A DNA stretch of 64,000 bases, taken from positions 186,001-250,000 of the forward strand of contig NZ_CADIJV010000004.1 of the NCBI RefSeq assembly GCF_902859765.1. Direction: 5' to 3'. Each line of letters starts with the position of its first letter. Position 1 is the first letter of the stretch. The position numbers were made by a program, and so were the translations under genes. The stretch is from Achromobacter pulmonis (lineage in GTDB: Bacteria > Pseudomonadota > Gammaproteobacteria > Burkholderiales > Burkholderiaceae_B). Shown piece by piece: positions 34,384 through 42,586 of the stretch. The notes beneath the pieces are model-generated. The model was not told the origin of the DNA. It was given only the letters and a program-made list of their open reading frames with translations, and made no database searches.

Positions 34384-35310
34384 TCATCCCGCCGTGCGTT
34401 CGCTCTCCGGCGCGCGCGGCGCCACGCTCAGGCGCGCGGCCAGCAGCGCCAGGAACTCGCGCGCCAGCGGCGGCAAGGTACGGCCGCGCAGGGTCACGAC
34501 CTGAATGCTGCGCTGGCGCATTTCCGGATGGCTGAACGGCACGGCCACCAGGCCGGCGCTATCGAGCAGCCCCGTCACCGTCAGGTAGCCCGTCAGGGCC
34601 ACGATCGGGCTGCCCGGCAACATCGGCAGGAACGCCGCCGAATGGTTCGACACGTAGGCCGGCTCGATATGCACGCCGGCGTTGGCGCAGGCGGTATCGA
34701 ACAAGTCGCGCACCGTGGTGCCCGAGTCGCCCAGCGATAGCGGCACCTGGGTCAGGTCGCGCACGCCGATGCTGCGGCGCGCCGCCAGCGGATGGCGGCG
34801 GCACATGACGGCATAGATCGGCGCGCGGCATTGCAGCTCGGTATTCAGGCGCTCGTCCGGCGCCACCGTGTAGCGCAGCGCCAATTGCGACAAGCCTTCC
34901 AGCAGCAGGCGGGTGACCTCGTCGGGCCGCTCCACCAGCAGGTGGAAGCGCGCCTCGGGACGGGTGCGCTTGAAATCGGCCATGCAGTGCGGCAGGAAGC
35001 GGTGGGCGAACCCCTCGGTGCAGGCCAGCCGGATGGTCACATCGCCCAGCGCGCTGCGCTGGCGGATACCGGTAGTGACGCGCTCGGCCTCCAGCGCCGC
35101 GGCGTTGGCATAGGCGGCCAATTGGCGGCCGGCCTCGCTCAGCGCCATACCGCGCGCCAGGCGTTCGAACAAGACGACGCCCAGCTCGTCCTCCAGCTTG
35201 GCGATCTGGCGGCTGACCGCCGAGGCCGCCACATGCTGCGCCGCCGCCGCGCTGGCGATGGAACCACAGCGCGCCACTTCCAGGAAATATCTCAGGCCCA
35301 GCGAAATCAC
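34384..35310 (-). CDS. LysR-type transcriptional regulator
   Basis: A 308-residue LysR regulator. The N-terminal helix-turn-helix is YFLEVARCGSIASAAAAQHV, then SAVSRQIAKLEDELG. Residues 90-300 form the effector domain. It is divergent from the M20 hydrolase and Bug receptor operon starting near 35409, with about 100 AT-richer bases between, and very likely controls it. The effector is unknown. Confidence 0.9.
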   Translation of the reverse strand: MISLGLRYFLEVARCGSIASAAAAQHVAASAVSRQIAKLEDELGVVLFERLARGMALSEAGRQLAAYANAAALEAERVTTGIRQRSALGDVTIRLACTEGFAHRFLPHCMADFKRTRPEARFHLLVERPDEVTRLLLEGLSQLALRYTVAPDERLNTELQCRAPIYAVMCRRHPLAARRSIGVRDLTQVPLSLGDSGTTVRDLFDTACANAGVHIEPAYVSNHSAAFLPMLPGSPIVALTGYLTVTGLLDSAGLVAVPFSHPEMRQRSIQVVTLRGRTLPPLAREFLALLAARLSVAPRAPESERTAG

Positions 35311-35408
35311 AATGCCCCCTTTGGCATGCCTGCGCGTGTCGTTGCCTTAATAGCAATGATCAAGTGCGAATTATCTAATTGTGGCATGTGAACAAGCGTA
35401 ATAACTTT

Positions 35409-36863
35409 GTGTCTTCCCAGCCCTGTCCCGAGACCGCAGTGATCCGCGAACAAGCCCTTCTTCACGCCACCAACGCCTATGACGACGGCACGCTGCAGGC
35501 CGAACTGGCGCGGCGCATCGCCTACCAGACCGAGAGCGAGGAGCCGGGCCAGGCCGCCTGCCAGCACGCCTATCTGCGCGATGAGCTGGAACCCCAGCTG
35601 CAACAGCTCGGTTTCACCTGCCGGGTGTACCCCAATCCGGCGGACGTGGACCTGCCGATCCTGGTGGCGCGGCGCATCGAGGACGCCGCGTTGCCGACGG
35701 TGCTGCTGTATGGCCATGGCGACGTGGTGCGCGGCAACGCCGCCAAATGGGATGCCGGCCGCGATCCGTGGCGCCTGCAAGTCGAGGGCGACCGCTGGTA
35801 TGGCCGCGGCACTGCCGACAACAAAGGCCAGCACAGCATCAACCTGGCGGCCCTGCGCGCGGTGTTGCGGGCCCGCGATGGCAAGCTGGGATTCAACGCC
35901 ACCTGGCTGATCGAGACCGGCGAGGAAGCCGGTTCGCCTGGCCTAGCCGCCTTCTGCGAGGCGCAGCGCGAGGCGCTGGCGGCGGATGTCTTCATCGCCA
36001 GCGACGGCCCGCGCCTGGCCGCCGCCCGCCCCACCCTGTTCATGGGCTCGCGCGGCGCGGTCAACTTCGAGCTGTCCTTGCGCGCCCGCGATCGCGGCTA
36101 CCACTCCGGCAACTGGGGCGGCCTGCTGGCCAACCCCGCCATCATCCTGTCGCACGCCATCGCCACGCTGGTCGATGCGCGTGGCCGCATCCTGGTGCCG
36201 GGCCTGCGCCCGCCCCCGATCCCGGCCGCCGTGGGCGCCGCGCTGGCCGACCTGGCGGTGGGCGGCGGCCCCGACGATCCCGCCATCGACACCGACTGGG
36301 GCGAACCGGGCCTGTCGCCCTCGGAACAGGTTTTCGGCTGGAACAGCCTGGACGTGCTGACCTTCGGCGCCGGCGATCCGGCCAAACCGGTCAACGCCAT
36401 TCCGCCGGCCGCCTCCGCCTGGTGCCAGTTGCGTTTCGTGGTCGGCACCGACTGGCGGGCGCTGGAACGCCACCTGCGCGCCCACCTCGATCAGGCCGGC
36501 TTTGGCCAGATCGCGGTGCGTGTCGGCATGCAGGCCGGCGCCACCCGGCTGTCCCCCGACAATGCCTGGGTGCGCTGGGCCGCCGCCTCGCTCGAACGCA
36601 GCACCGGCCAGCGACCGGCGCTATTGCCCAACCTGGGCGGCTCGCTGCCCAACGACATCTTCGCCGACCTGCTCGGCCTGCCCACGCTGTGGGTACCGCA
36701 TTCCTATCCCGCCTGTGCGCAACATGCCCCCAACGAACACTTGCTGGGCAGCGTGGCGCGCGAAGGCCTGGCCATCATGGCGGGCCTGTTCTGGGATCTG
36801 GGCGAGCAAGGCGCCGCCACGCGCCAGCGCGCCCAGGACACCGTCACCCCTGCCCAACCCTGA
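35409..36863 (+). CDS. M20-family metallohydrolase
   Basis: A 484-residue M20 peptidase/amidohydrolase. Zinc-site motifs appear in order: LLYGHGDVV, GRGTADNKGQHSI, the catalytic ETGEEAGSPG, ASDGPR and the C-terminal HAPNEH. The middle (residues 190-370) is the dimerisation lid domain. Substrates of this family are dipeptides, N-acyl or N-carbamoyl amino acids. It is followed after 13 bases by a Bug receptor, so the substrate is probably an imported carboxylate-bearing amide. The start is uncertain: GTG 35409 and GTG 35439 are both possible and neither has a strong ribosome site. Confidence 0.87.
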   Translation: MSSQPCPETAVIREQALLHATNAYDDGTLQAELARRIAYQTESEEPGQAACQHAYLRDELEPQLQQLGFTCRVYPNPADVDLPILVARRIEDAALPTVLLYGHGDVVRGNAAKWDAGRDPWRLQVEGDRWYGRGTADNKGQHSINLAALRAVLRARDGKLGFNATWLIETGEEAGSPGLAAFCEAQREALAADVFIASDGPRLAAARPTLFMGSRGAVNFELSLRARDRGYHSGNWGGLLANPAIILSHAIATLVDARGRILVPGLRPPPIPAAVGAALADLAVGGGPDDPAIDTDWGEPGLSPSEQVFGWNSLDVLTFGAGDPAKPVNAIPPAASAWCQLRFVVGTDWRALERHLRAHLDQAGFGQIAVRVGMQAGATRLSPDNAWVRWAAASLERSTGQRPALLPNLGGSLPNDIFADLLGLPTLWVPHSYPACAQHAPNEHLLGSVAREGLAIMAGLFWDLGEQGAATRQRAQDTVTPAQP

Positions 36864-36876
36864 CCGGACCCCCACC

Positions 36877-37869
36877 ATGATCGCCCGACTCCGCGCCGCC
36901 GCGCTGGCCAGCCTCTCGGCCCTTGCCCTGCAAGCCACCCTGGGCGCGCCCGCCGCCCATGCCGCCTACCCCGAACAAGCCATTAAGCTGGTGGTGCCGT
37001 TCACGCCCGGCGGCGCCACCGACGCCGTCGCCCGTCTGCTGGCCAACAAGCTGTCCGGCAAGCTGGGCCAGGCCGTGATCGTCGAGAACCGTCCCGGCGC
37101 CTCGACCGTGATCGGCGCCGAAGCCGTGGCGCGCGCCCAGCCCGATGGCTATACCCTGCTGCTGTCGGGCAGCACCACCTACACCGTGCTGCCGGCGCTC
37201 AAGTCGCGCCTGCCCTATGATCCGCGCACCAGCTTCGCGCAGATTGCCATCGTGGCGCTGGCGCCGGTGGTGCTGCTGGCGCAGAACGGCCTGCCGGTCG
37301 AGACCGTGCAACAGGCCGCCGCGCTGGCCCACGACAAAAGCGCCGGCGGCGGCCTGATGTACGGCACCTTTGGCCCAGGATCGGCGCCGCACCTGGTCGG
37401 CGAGATGTTCGCCTCGGCGGCCGGCGCCAGGATGACGCCGGTGCCGTACAAAGGCAGCGCACAGTTGGTCACGGCGCTGATCGGCGGCGAAATCGCGCTG
37501 GGCGTCGACACGGTGTCGTCGGCCGCGCCGCAGGCCCGGGCCGGCAAGGTGCGGGCGCTGGCCGTCACCGGCGAACACCGCGTGCCGCAACTGCCGGACG
37601 TGCCGACCTTCATCGAAAGCGGCCTGCCCGGCGTCTCGATGGTGGGCTGGTACGGCCTGGTGGCCCCGGCGCGCACACCGCAACCGGTGCTGGACACGCT
37701 GAACCGCGCGGTCGCGGACATCATGGCCGACCCGCAGGTGCGGCGCGCCGTGAGCGACCTGGCGCTGGAACCGGTCTACCTGGACGGCCCGGCCTTCACC
37801 GCGCGCATGGAACAGGAACTGAAGACCTTCGGCGAAGTCGGCCGGCGCGCCGACATCAAGCTGGACTGA
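36877..37869 (+). CDS. Bug/TctC-family periplasmic solute receptor
   Basis: A 330-residue receptor with a signal peptide ending AAHA-AYPEQ. Family motifs are IKLVVPFTPGGATDAVARLL, VENRPGASTVIGAEAVA, QPDGYTLLLSGS and VPYKGSAQLVTALIGG. It lies 13 bases after the M20 hydrolase and probably delivers or senses that enzyme's substrate. No TctA/TctB genes are adjacent, as is common for Bug receptors. Confidence 0.92.
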   Translation: MIARLRAAALASLSALALQATLGAPAAHAAYPEQAIKLVVPFTPGGATDAVARLLANKLSGKLGQAVIVENRPGASTVIGAEAVARAQPDGYTLLLSGSTTYTVLPALKSRLPYDPRTSFAQIAIVALAPVVLLAQNGLPVETVQQAAALAHDKSAGGGLMYGTFGPGSAPHLVGEMFASAAGARMTPVPYKGSAQLVTALIGGEIALGVDTVSSAAPQARAGKVRALAVTGEHRVPQLPDVPTFIESGLPGVSMVGWYGLVAPARTPQPVLDTLNRAVADIMADPQVRRAVSDLALEPVYLDGPAFTARMEQELKTFGEVGRRADIKLD

Positions 37870-37886
37870 GGCGCGCTGTGCAAGAC

Positions 37887-37916
37887 GGGCCGGCGGATTT
37901 GCGTCCGCGCCGGCCC
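37887..37916 (+). terminator. Terminator-like hairpin after the M20-Bug operon
   Basis: GGGCCGGCG and CGCCGGCCC form a perfect 9-bp stem with a 12-base loop, 18 bases after the Bug stop codon. A short CTTCC follows in place of a T-tract. Confidence 0.5.
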
Positions 37917-37978
37917 CTTCCGGGCCGTTTGACCGGCATCAAGCCGGGCTGACATACGCTTGGGCCGCCCGGCCTCGA

Positions 37979-37994
37979 GCACCATAGGTGGTGG
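37979..37994. promoter_or_regulatory. Distal NrdR-box candidate
   Basis: GCACCATAGGTGGTGG matches the 16-base NrdR consensus (ACACwATATaTwGTGT) at 10 of 16 positions. It is 31 bases, about three helical turns, from the better proximal box, as in tandem NrdR sites. Confidence 0.4.
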
Positions 37995-38009
37995 TAGAGT
38001 TTTTCCACT

Positions 38010-38025
38010 CCACAACATATGGTGT
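38010..38025. promoter_or_regulatory. Proximal NrdR-box candidate
   Basis: Read on the minus strand, ACACCATATGTTGTGG matches the NrdR consensus at 13 of 16 positions. NrdR represses ribonucleotide reductase genes. The box ends 5 bases before the likely nrdD start, so a bound repressor could also cover the initiation region. Confidence 0.55.
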
Positions 38026-38030
38026 CAGCG

Positions 38031-40031
38031 ATGCAACTCCAACACATCCTCAAGCGCGACGGCCGGGTCGTCGCATTCGACCGCGCCAAGATCGCGGCGG
38101 CCATCGCCGCCGCCGGCCGCGGCACCGGAGAACTGGACGCCGACCTCGCCCACGCCCTGACCGGCGCGGTGATCGAGGCGCTGGCCGCCGACGGCAACGT
38201 CTGCCCCGGGGTGGAGACCATCCAGAACCAGGTCGAGGAAACGCTGGTCAAGGCCGGCTACTGGCGCACCGCGCGCGCCTACATCGTCTACCGCGAACAG
38301 CACGCCCGCCTGCGCGCGCTGCGCCACACCCTGGTGGACGTCGAAAGCGCCATGGAGGAATACCTGGAACAGCGCGACTGGCGCGTCAACGCCAACGCCA
38401 ACCAGGGCTACAGCCTGGGCGGCCTGATCCTGAACGTGGCCGGCAAGGTCACCGCCAACTACTGGCTGTCCAACGTCTTCACGCCCGAGGCCGGCCAGGC
38501 CCACCGCGACGGCGACATCCACATCCACGACCTGGACATGCTCAGCGGCTATTGCGCCGGCTGGTCGCTGCGCCAACTGCTGACCGAAGGCTTCAACGGC
38601 ATCCCCGGCAAGATCGAGGCCACGCCGCCGCGCCACATGTCGGCGGCCATCGGCCAGATCGTCAATTTCCTGGGCACGCTGCAGAACGAATGGGCCGGCG
38701 CGCAGGCCTTCAGCTCGTTCGACACCTACATGGCGCCCTTCATCCGCCGCGACGCGATGACCTACACCGAGGTCAAGCAGTGCATGCAGGAACTGATCTA
38801 CAACCTCAACGTGCCCAGCCGCTGGGGCACGCAGACGCCGTTCACCAACCTGACCTTCGACTGGACCTGCCCGGCCGACCTGCGCGAACAGATTCCTTAC
38901 CTCGGCGGCGAGGAAATGCCGTTCGCCTATGGCGAGCTGCAGACCGAGATGGACATGATCAACCGCGCCTACATCGAGGTGATGATGGCCGGCGACGCCA
39001 AGGGGCGCGTGTTCACCTTCCCGATTCCGACCTACAACATCACGCCCGATTTCGACTGGGACCACCCCAACACCGAGCGCCTGTTCGAAATGACCGCGCG
39101 CTATGGCCTGCCGTACTTCCAGAACTTCCTCAATTCCGACCTGGAGCCGCACATGGTGCGCTCCATGTGCTGCCGCCTGCAGCTGGACCTGCGCGAGCTG
39201 CTCAAGCGCGGCAATGGCCTGTTCGGCTCGGCCGAGCAGACCGGCTCGGTGGGCGTGGTGACGGTCAACTGCGCGCGGCTGGGCCATACCTGCCGCGGCG
39301 ACGAGGCCGCCCTGATGGCGCGCCTGGACCATTTGCTGGCGCTGGGCCGCGACGTACTCGAAACCAAGCGCAAGGTGGTGCAGCGCTATATCGACCAGGG
39401 CCTGTACCCCTACACCCGGCGTTACCTGGGCACGCTGCGCAACCACTTCAGCACGCTGGGCGTGAACGGCATCAACGAGATGATCCGCAATTTCAGCGAG
39501 GACGCCGACGACGTCACCACACCCGCCGGCCACGCGCTGGCGGTGCGCCTGCTGGACCGGGTGCGTGCGCGCATGACCGAGTTCCAGGAACAGACCGGCC
39601 ACCTCTACAACCTGGAGGCCACGCCGGCCGAAGGCACCACCTACCGCTTCGCCCGCGAGGACCGCAAGCGCTACCCCGGCATCCTGCAGGCGGGCACCGA
39701 GGCCCAGCCCTACTACACCAACTCCAGCCAGTTGCCGGTGGGCCACACCGACGATCCGTTCGAAGCCCTGACGCTGCAGGAAGCGCTGCAGGGCAAGTAC
39801 ACCGGGGGTACCGTGCTGCACCTGTACATGAACGAAGCCGTGTCGTCGGCCAGCGCCTGCAAGGCGCTGGTGCGGCGCGCGCTGTCGAATTTCCGGCTGC
39901 CGTACATCACCGTCACGCCGACGTTCTCGATCTGCCCGAACCACGGCTATCTGGCCGGACACCACGAGTTCTGCCCCAAGTGCGACGCCGAACTGCTGGC
40001 CAAGCAGGCCTCGTGCTGCGCGCCGGCCTGA
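38031..40031 (+). CDS. nrdD: Anaerobic (class III) ribonucleotide reductase catalytic protein NrdD, lacking its glycyl-radical tail
   Basis: A 666-residue class III reductase making dNTPs from NTPs without oxygen. Residues 1-90 are an ATP-cone regulatory domain (ILKRDGRVVAFDRAKIAAAI). The barrel includes NQGYSLGGLILNVAGK, HDLDMLSGYCAGWSL and GSVGVVTVNCARLG. The C-terminal zinc-ribbon part is ICPNHGYLAGHHEFCPKCD. The protein then ends KQASCCAPA. The R-V-x-G-Y glycyl-radical motif needed for catalysis is absent from this chain; it is encoded by the gene at 40097. ATG 38031 has GGTG upstream; ATG 38019 would add four residues. Confidence 0.93.
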   Translation: MQLQHILKRDGRVVAFDRAKIAAAIAAAGRGTGELDADLAHALTGAVIEALAADGNVCPGVETIQNQVEETLVKAGYWRTARAYIVYREQHARLRALRHTLVDVESAMEEYLEQRDWRVNANANQGYSLGGLILNVAGKVTANYWLSNVFTPEAGQAHRDGDIHIHDLDMLSGYCAGWSLRQLLTEGFNGIPGKIEATPPRHMSAAIGQIVNFLGTLQNEWAGAQAFSSFDTYMAPFIRRDAMTYTEVKQCMQELIYNLNVPSRWGTQTPFTNLTFDWTCPADLREQIPYLGGEEMPFAYGELQTEMDMINRAYIEVMMAGDAKGRVFTFPIPTYNITPDFDWDHPNTERLFEMTARYGLPYFQNFLNSDLEPHMVRSMCCRLQLDLRELLKRGNGLFGSAEQTGSVGVVTVNCARLGHTCRGDEAALMARLDHLLALGRDVLETKRKVVQRYIDQGLYPYTRRYLGTLRNHFSTLGVNGINEMIRNFSEDADDVTTPAGHALAVRLLDRVRARMTEFQEQTGHLYNLEATPAEGTTYRFAREDRKRYPGILQAGTEAQPYYTNSSQLPVGHTDDPFEALTLQEALQGKYTGGTVLHLYMNEAVSSASACKALVRRALSNFRLPYITVTPTFSICPNHGYLAGHHEFCPKCDAELLAKQASCCAPA

Positions 40032-40048
40032 TCTCGCCGCCCACCGCG

Positions 40049-40076
40049 TTTTTTTCCCCGGGCGATCCCCGCCCGG
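40049..40076 (+). other. T-tract and hairpin between nrdD and its detached tail gene
   Basis: A run of seven T (40049-40055) is followed by a hairpin, CCGGGCG-ATCCC-CGCCCGG (40058-40076), then the ribosome site of the next gene. The T-run lies on the wrong side of this stem for a normal terminator, so it may stabilise mRNA or set the ratio of the two proteins. Confidence 0.4.
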
Positions 40077-40096
40077 CCTTTCCCCCCGGAGCCATT

Positions 40097-40279
40097 ATGC
40101 AAACCGTGATCTCCCCCGAAGCCGCCGCCCCGCAGGCGCTGCGCCTGGACGACAGCCAGCGCGTGCGCTGCGAAGTCTGGACCCGCGTCATGGGCTACCA
40201 CCGCCCTGTGTCTTCCTTCAATACCGGCAAACAAGGCGAATTCAATGAACGCCGCTTCTTCGTCGAACAACGTGCCTGA
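40097..40279 (+). CDS. Detached glycyl-radical domain of class III ribonucleotide reductase
   Basis: A 60-residue protein that matches the C-terminal end of full-length NrdD: CEVWTRVMGYHRPVSSFN, then GKQGEFNERRFF. Gly33 in TRVMGY is the predicted radical-bearing residue. The gene is in a different frame from nrdD and 65 bases after its stop. It has its own GGAG six bases before ATG 40097, so it looks like a real separate cistron, not a sequencing frameshift. NrdG, the activase that installs the radical, overlaps it by 35 bases. It probably docks on the 666-residue NrdD, comparable with how GrcA/YfiD repairs pyruvate formate-lyase. Confidence 0.85.
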   Translation: MQTVISPEAAAPQALRLDDSQRVRCEVWTRVMGYHRPVSSFNTGKQGEFNERRFFVEQRA

Positions 40280-41033
40280 AGCGGCCGGCGGCCGCAAGGC
40301 CGTCGCCCGCCCCCAAGCCCGCATGATCCACGCCGCGCCGCCGCGGCCGGCGCCGCAGCCGCTGCCGCGCCACGCCCCCGCCGTGGGCGGCCTGACGCCC
40401 TTTTCCACCGTCGACTGGCCAGGCACGCTGGCCGCCGTGGTCTTCATCGCCGGCTGTCCGTGGCGTTGCCACTACTGCCACAACGCCGAATTGCAGACGC
40501 GCAACGCGCGCTACGACTGGCGCGAGGTGCGCGCCTTCCTGGAAAGCCGCCAGGGCCTGCTGGACGGCGTGGTGTTCTCCGGCGGCGAGCCGCTGAGCGA
40601 ACCGCGCCTGCCGTCGATGATCCGCGAGGCGCGGCGCATGGGCTATCGCATCGGCCTGCACACCGCCGGCATCTATCCGCTGCGCCTGGCCGACGTGCTG
40701 CGCTACCTGGACTGGGTCGGCCTGGACATCAAGGCCGATGCGCAGGGCTATGACGACATCACCGGCCGGCGCGATTCGCACCGGCCCGCGCAGGCCTGCC
40801 TGACCCAGATGCTGACGGCGGGCGTGGATTTCGAATGCCGCATCACCTGGCATCCCGACTGGCTCGACGAGACCCGGCTGCTGGGCCTGGCGCGTGAATT
40901 GGCGCGGCGCGGCGTCAAGCGCTTCGCGGTACAGGGCGCGCGCAGCTGCCCCAGCACCCCGCCGGCGCGCCTGCTCGGCGATCAGGCGCAAGCCCTGCTG
41001 CGCGCCTGGTTCGAGGCATTCACCTATCGCTGA
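40245..41033 (+). CDS. nrdG: Anaerobic ribonucleotide reductase activase NrdG
   Basis: A 262-residue radical SAM protein. The [4Fe-4S] motif is CPWRCHYC at about residues 71-78, followed by VVFSGGEPLSEP, the SAM-binding GGE segment. It generates the glycyl radical on the NrdD tail using SAM and a reductant. The first about 45 residues are an Ala/Pro-rich extension overlapping the upstream tail gene, so translation may be coupled. AAGG precedes ATG 40245. Its 3' end overlaps the convergent MocR gene by 10 bases. Confidence 0.92.
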   Translation: MNAASSSNNVPEAAGGRKAVARPQARMIHAAPPRPAPQPLPRHAPAVGGLTPFSTVDWPGTLAAVVFIAGCPWRCHYCHNAELQTRNARYDWREVRAFLESRQGLLDGVVFSGGEPLSEPRLPSMIREARRMGYRIGLHTAGIYPLRLADVLRYLDWVGLDIKADAQGYDDITGRRDSHRPAQACLTQMLTAGVDFECRITWHPDWLDETRLLGLARELARRGVKRFAVQGARSCPSTPPARLLGDQAQALLRAWFEAFTYR

Positions 41034-42454
41034 GCGCCGCCGCGGCCCAGGCGCGCCGCCAGCGCGGCGTGAAAGCGCGGCGACGCCACCGCGCCCACAT
41101 TGCAGCGCGACCACGGCGAGGCCGCGGTCGGGTCGACGCTGAACACGCGCCCCGGCGCCATGATGACCTTCTGCGGCATCAGGTCCTCGGCCAGCGCCAG
41201 CGAGTTGTCGATGCCCGGAAACGCCGCCCAGAGATACAGCGAACGGGTGGGCCGCGTGTAGACCGCGGCGCCCAGCGAATCCAGCACGCGCAGCGCATCG
41301 CCGGTAGCGGCCTCCAGCCGCTGGCGCAGGCGCACCAGGTGGCGCTCGTAGTGACCGTCGCGCAGCATCACGTCGACCATGCGTTCGCAATACTCCGAGC
41401 TGCTGACGTGTACCAGCGCCTTCAGGTCCGCCAGGTCGCTGGCCAGTCCCGCGCCACAGGCGATGAAGCCGACCCGCAGCGCCGCCGAGAACGACTTGGA
41501 AAAACTGCCGATGTAGAGGGTGCGCTCCAACTGGTCCAGCGCCGACAGGCGCACGGACGAGGTCGGCTTGAAGTCGGCCAGCGGATCGTTTTCCACCACG
41601 ATCAGGTTGTGGCGCGCCGACAGTTGCAGCAGCCTGTAGGCCTTGGCCGGCGAAATGTCCGAACCGGTGGGATTGTGCGCCAGCGACTGCGTGAAAAAGA
41701 GGCGCGGCTTCTCGCGCTGCAACAAGGCCTCCAGCGCCACCAGGTCGGGGCCGTCCGCCAGGCGCGGCACGCCCAGCATGCGCACCCCCGCCAGCTTGAG
41801 CTTGCCGAACAGCGGGTAGTAGCCCGGATCGTCCACCAGCGCGGCCGCGCCCGGCGGCAGGAAATAGCGGATCACCAGGTCCATGGCCTCGTTGGCGCCG
41901 TGCGTCAGCACCAGTTGCGACGGCGCCGCGCTGATGCCCACGTCGCCCAGCTTGCGCACCAGGCTCTCGCGCAGCGGCGCATAGCCGAAGCGGCTGCCAT
42001 AGCGGAACAAGGTGCCCAGGCCGGTGCGCACCACCTTCTGGTGATAACGGTCCATACGCATGTCGGCCAGCCATTCCACCGGCGGAAAGCCGTCGCCCGC
42101 GGCGATCGCGTCGGGCTGGGTCTTGAGCTGTTCGCGCATCAGCCAGACGATGTCCATGGCGCGGCTCAACTGGCCCGGTTCCTCATCGGCGGCGCGCCGC
42201 GCCCGGCCGGTGTCCAGCACGTAGAAGCCGGAGCCGCGGCGCGGCTCGACCAGCCCGCGCGCCACCAGCATCTCGAACGCCACCACCACGGTGTTCTTGG
42301 CGTAACGGTGCAATTGCGCCAGCTCGCGCAGCGAGGGCAGCTTGTCGCCCGGGCGGTACACGCCTTCGGCGATCTGGCGGCCGATCAGGCGCGCCAGGCT
42401 TTCGGCGATGGGCGCGGCGCGTGGCGCGCGGCCCGGGGAATTGTCGGCGTCCAC
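41024..42454 (-). CDS. MocR-type regulator (GntR helix-turn-helix fused to aminotransferase fold)
   Basis: A 476-residue MocR/PdxR-class regulator. Residues 15-80 form a GntR winged helix (GVYRPGDKLPSLRELAQLHR, VEPRRGSGFYV). Residues 110-470 are a fold-type-I aminotransferase-like domain, with the PLP lysine in GSFSKSFSAALRVGF and the NPTGSDIS loop. Such proteins bind PLP and act as regulators. It is divergent from the HMG-CoA reductase operon. Three copies of GGTACwGTTT in the 132-base gap are likely operators. Confidence 0.9.
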   Translation of the reverse strand: MDADNSPGRAPRAAPIAESLARLIGRQIAEGVYRPGDKLPSLRELAQLHRYAKNTVVVAFEMLVARGLVEPRRGSGFYVLDTGRARRAADEEPGQLSRAMDIVWLMREQLKTQPDAIAAGDGFPPVEWLADMRMDRYHQKVVRTGLGTLFRYGSRFGYAPLRESLVRKLGDVGISAAPSQLVLTHGANEAMDLVIRYFLPPGAAALVDDPGYYPLFGKLKLAGVRMLGVPRLADGPDLVALEALLQREKPRLFFTQSLAHNPTGSDISPAKAYRLLQLSARHNLIVVENDPLADFKPTSSVRLSALDQLERTLYIGSFSKSFSAALRVGFIACGAGLASDLADLKALVHVSSSEYCERMVDVMLRDGHYERHLVRLRQRLEAATGDALRVLDSLGAAVYTRPTRSLYLWAAFPGIDNSLALAEDLMPQKVIMAPGRVFSVDPTAASPWSRCNVGAVASPRFHAALAARLGRGGAQR

Positions 42455-42500
42455 GGCGCGGTTTCCAGCAGGAAAAAGTCGAAAATTGGTGCAGTGCGAT

Positions 42501-42544
42501 GGTACTGTTTGCCCAAACTGTACCTCTGAAGGCCGGTACAGTTT
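42501..42544. promoter_or_regulatory. Triple GGTACwGTTT operator cluster for the MocR regulator
   Basis: GGTACTGTTT (42501-42510), its inverse AAACTGTACC (42515-42524) and a third copy GGTACAGTTT (42535-42544) lie between the divergent genes. A TAGAAT (42548-42553) just after copy three may be the -10 element of the HMG-CoA reductase promoter. Confidence 0.65.
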
Positions 42545-42586
42545 ACCTAGAATCCGGTCACCCGATTCTTAGATGGAGACAATGCC

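Noticed and set aside
34384-37869. Complete tripartite tricarboxylate transporter with the Bug gene at 36877
   Set aside because: No TctA or TctB gene is adjacent; the TctA-like permease lies 6.5 kb away in a different operon.
40020-40100. Sequencing frameshift splitting a single nrdD
   Set aside because: There is a stop, a 65-base non-coding spacer with a hairpin, and a new GGAG plus ATG, so a simple indel does not explain the break; raw reads would settle it.
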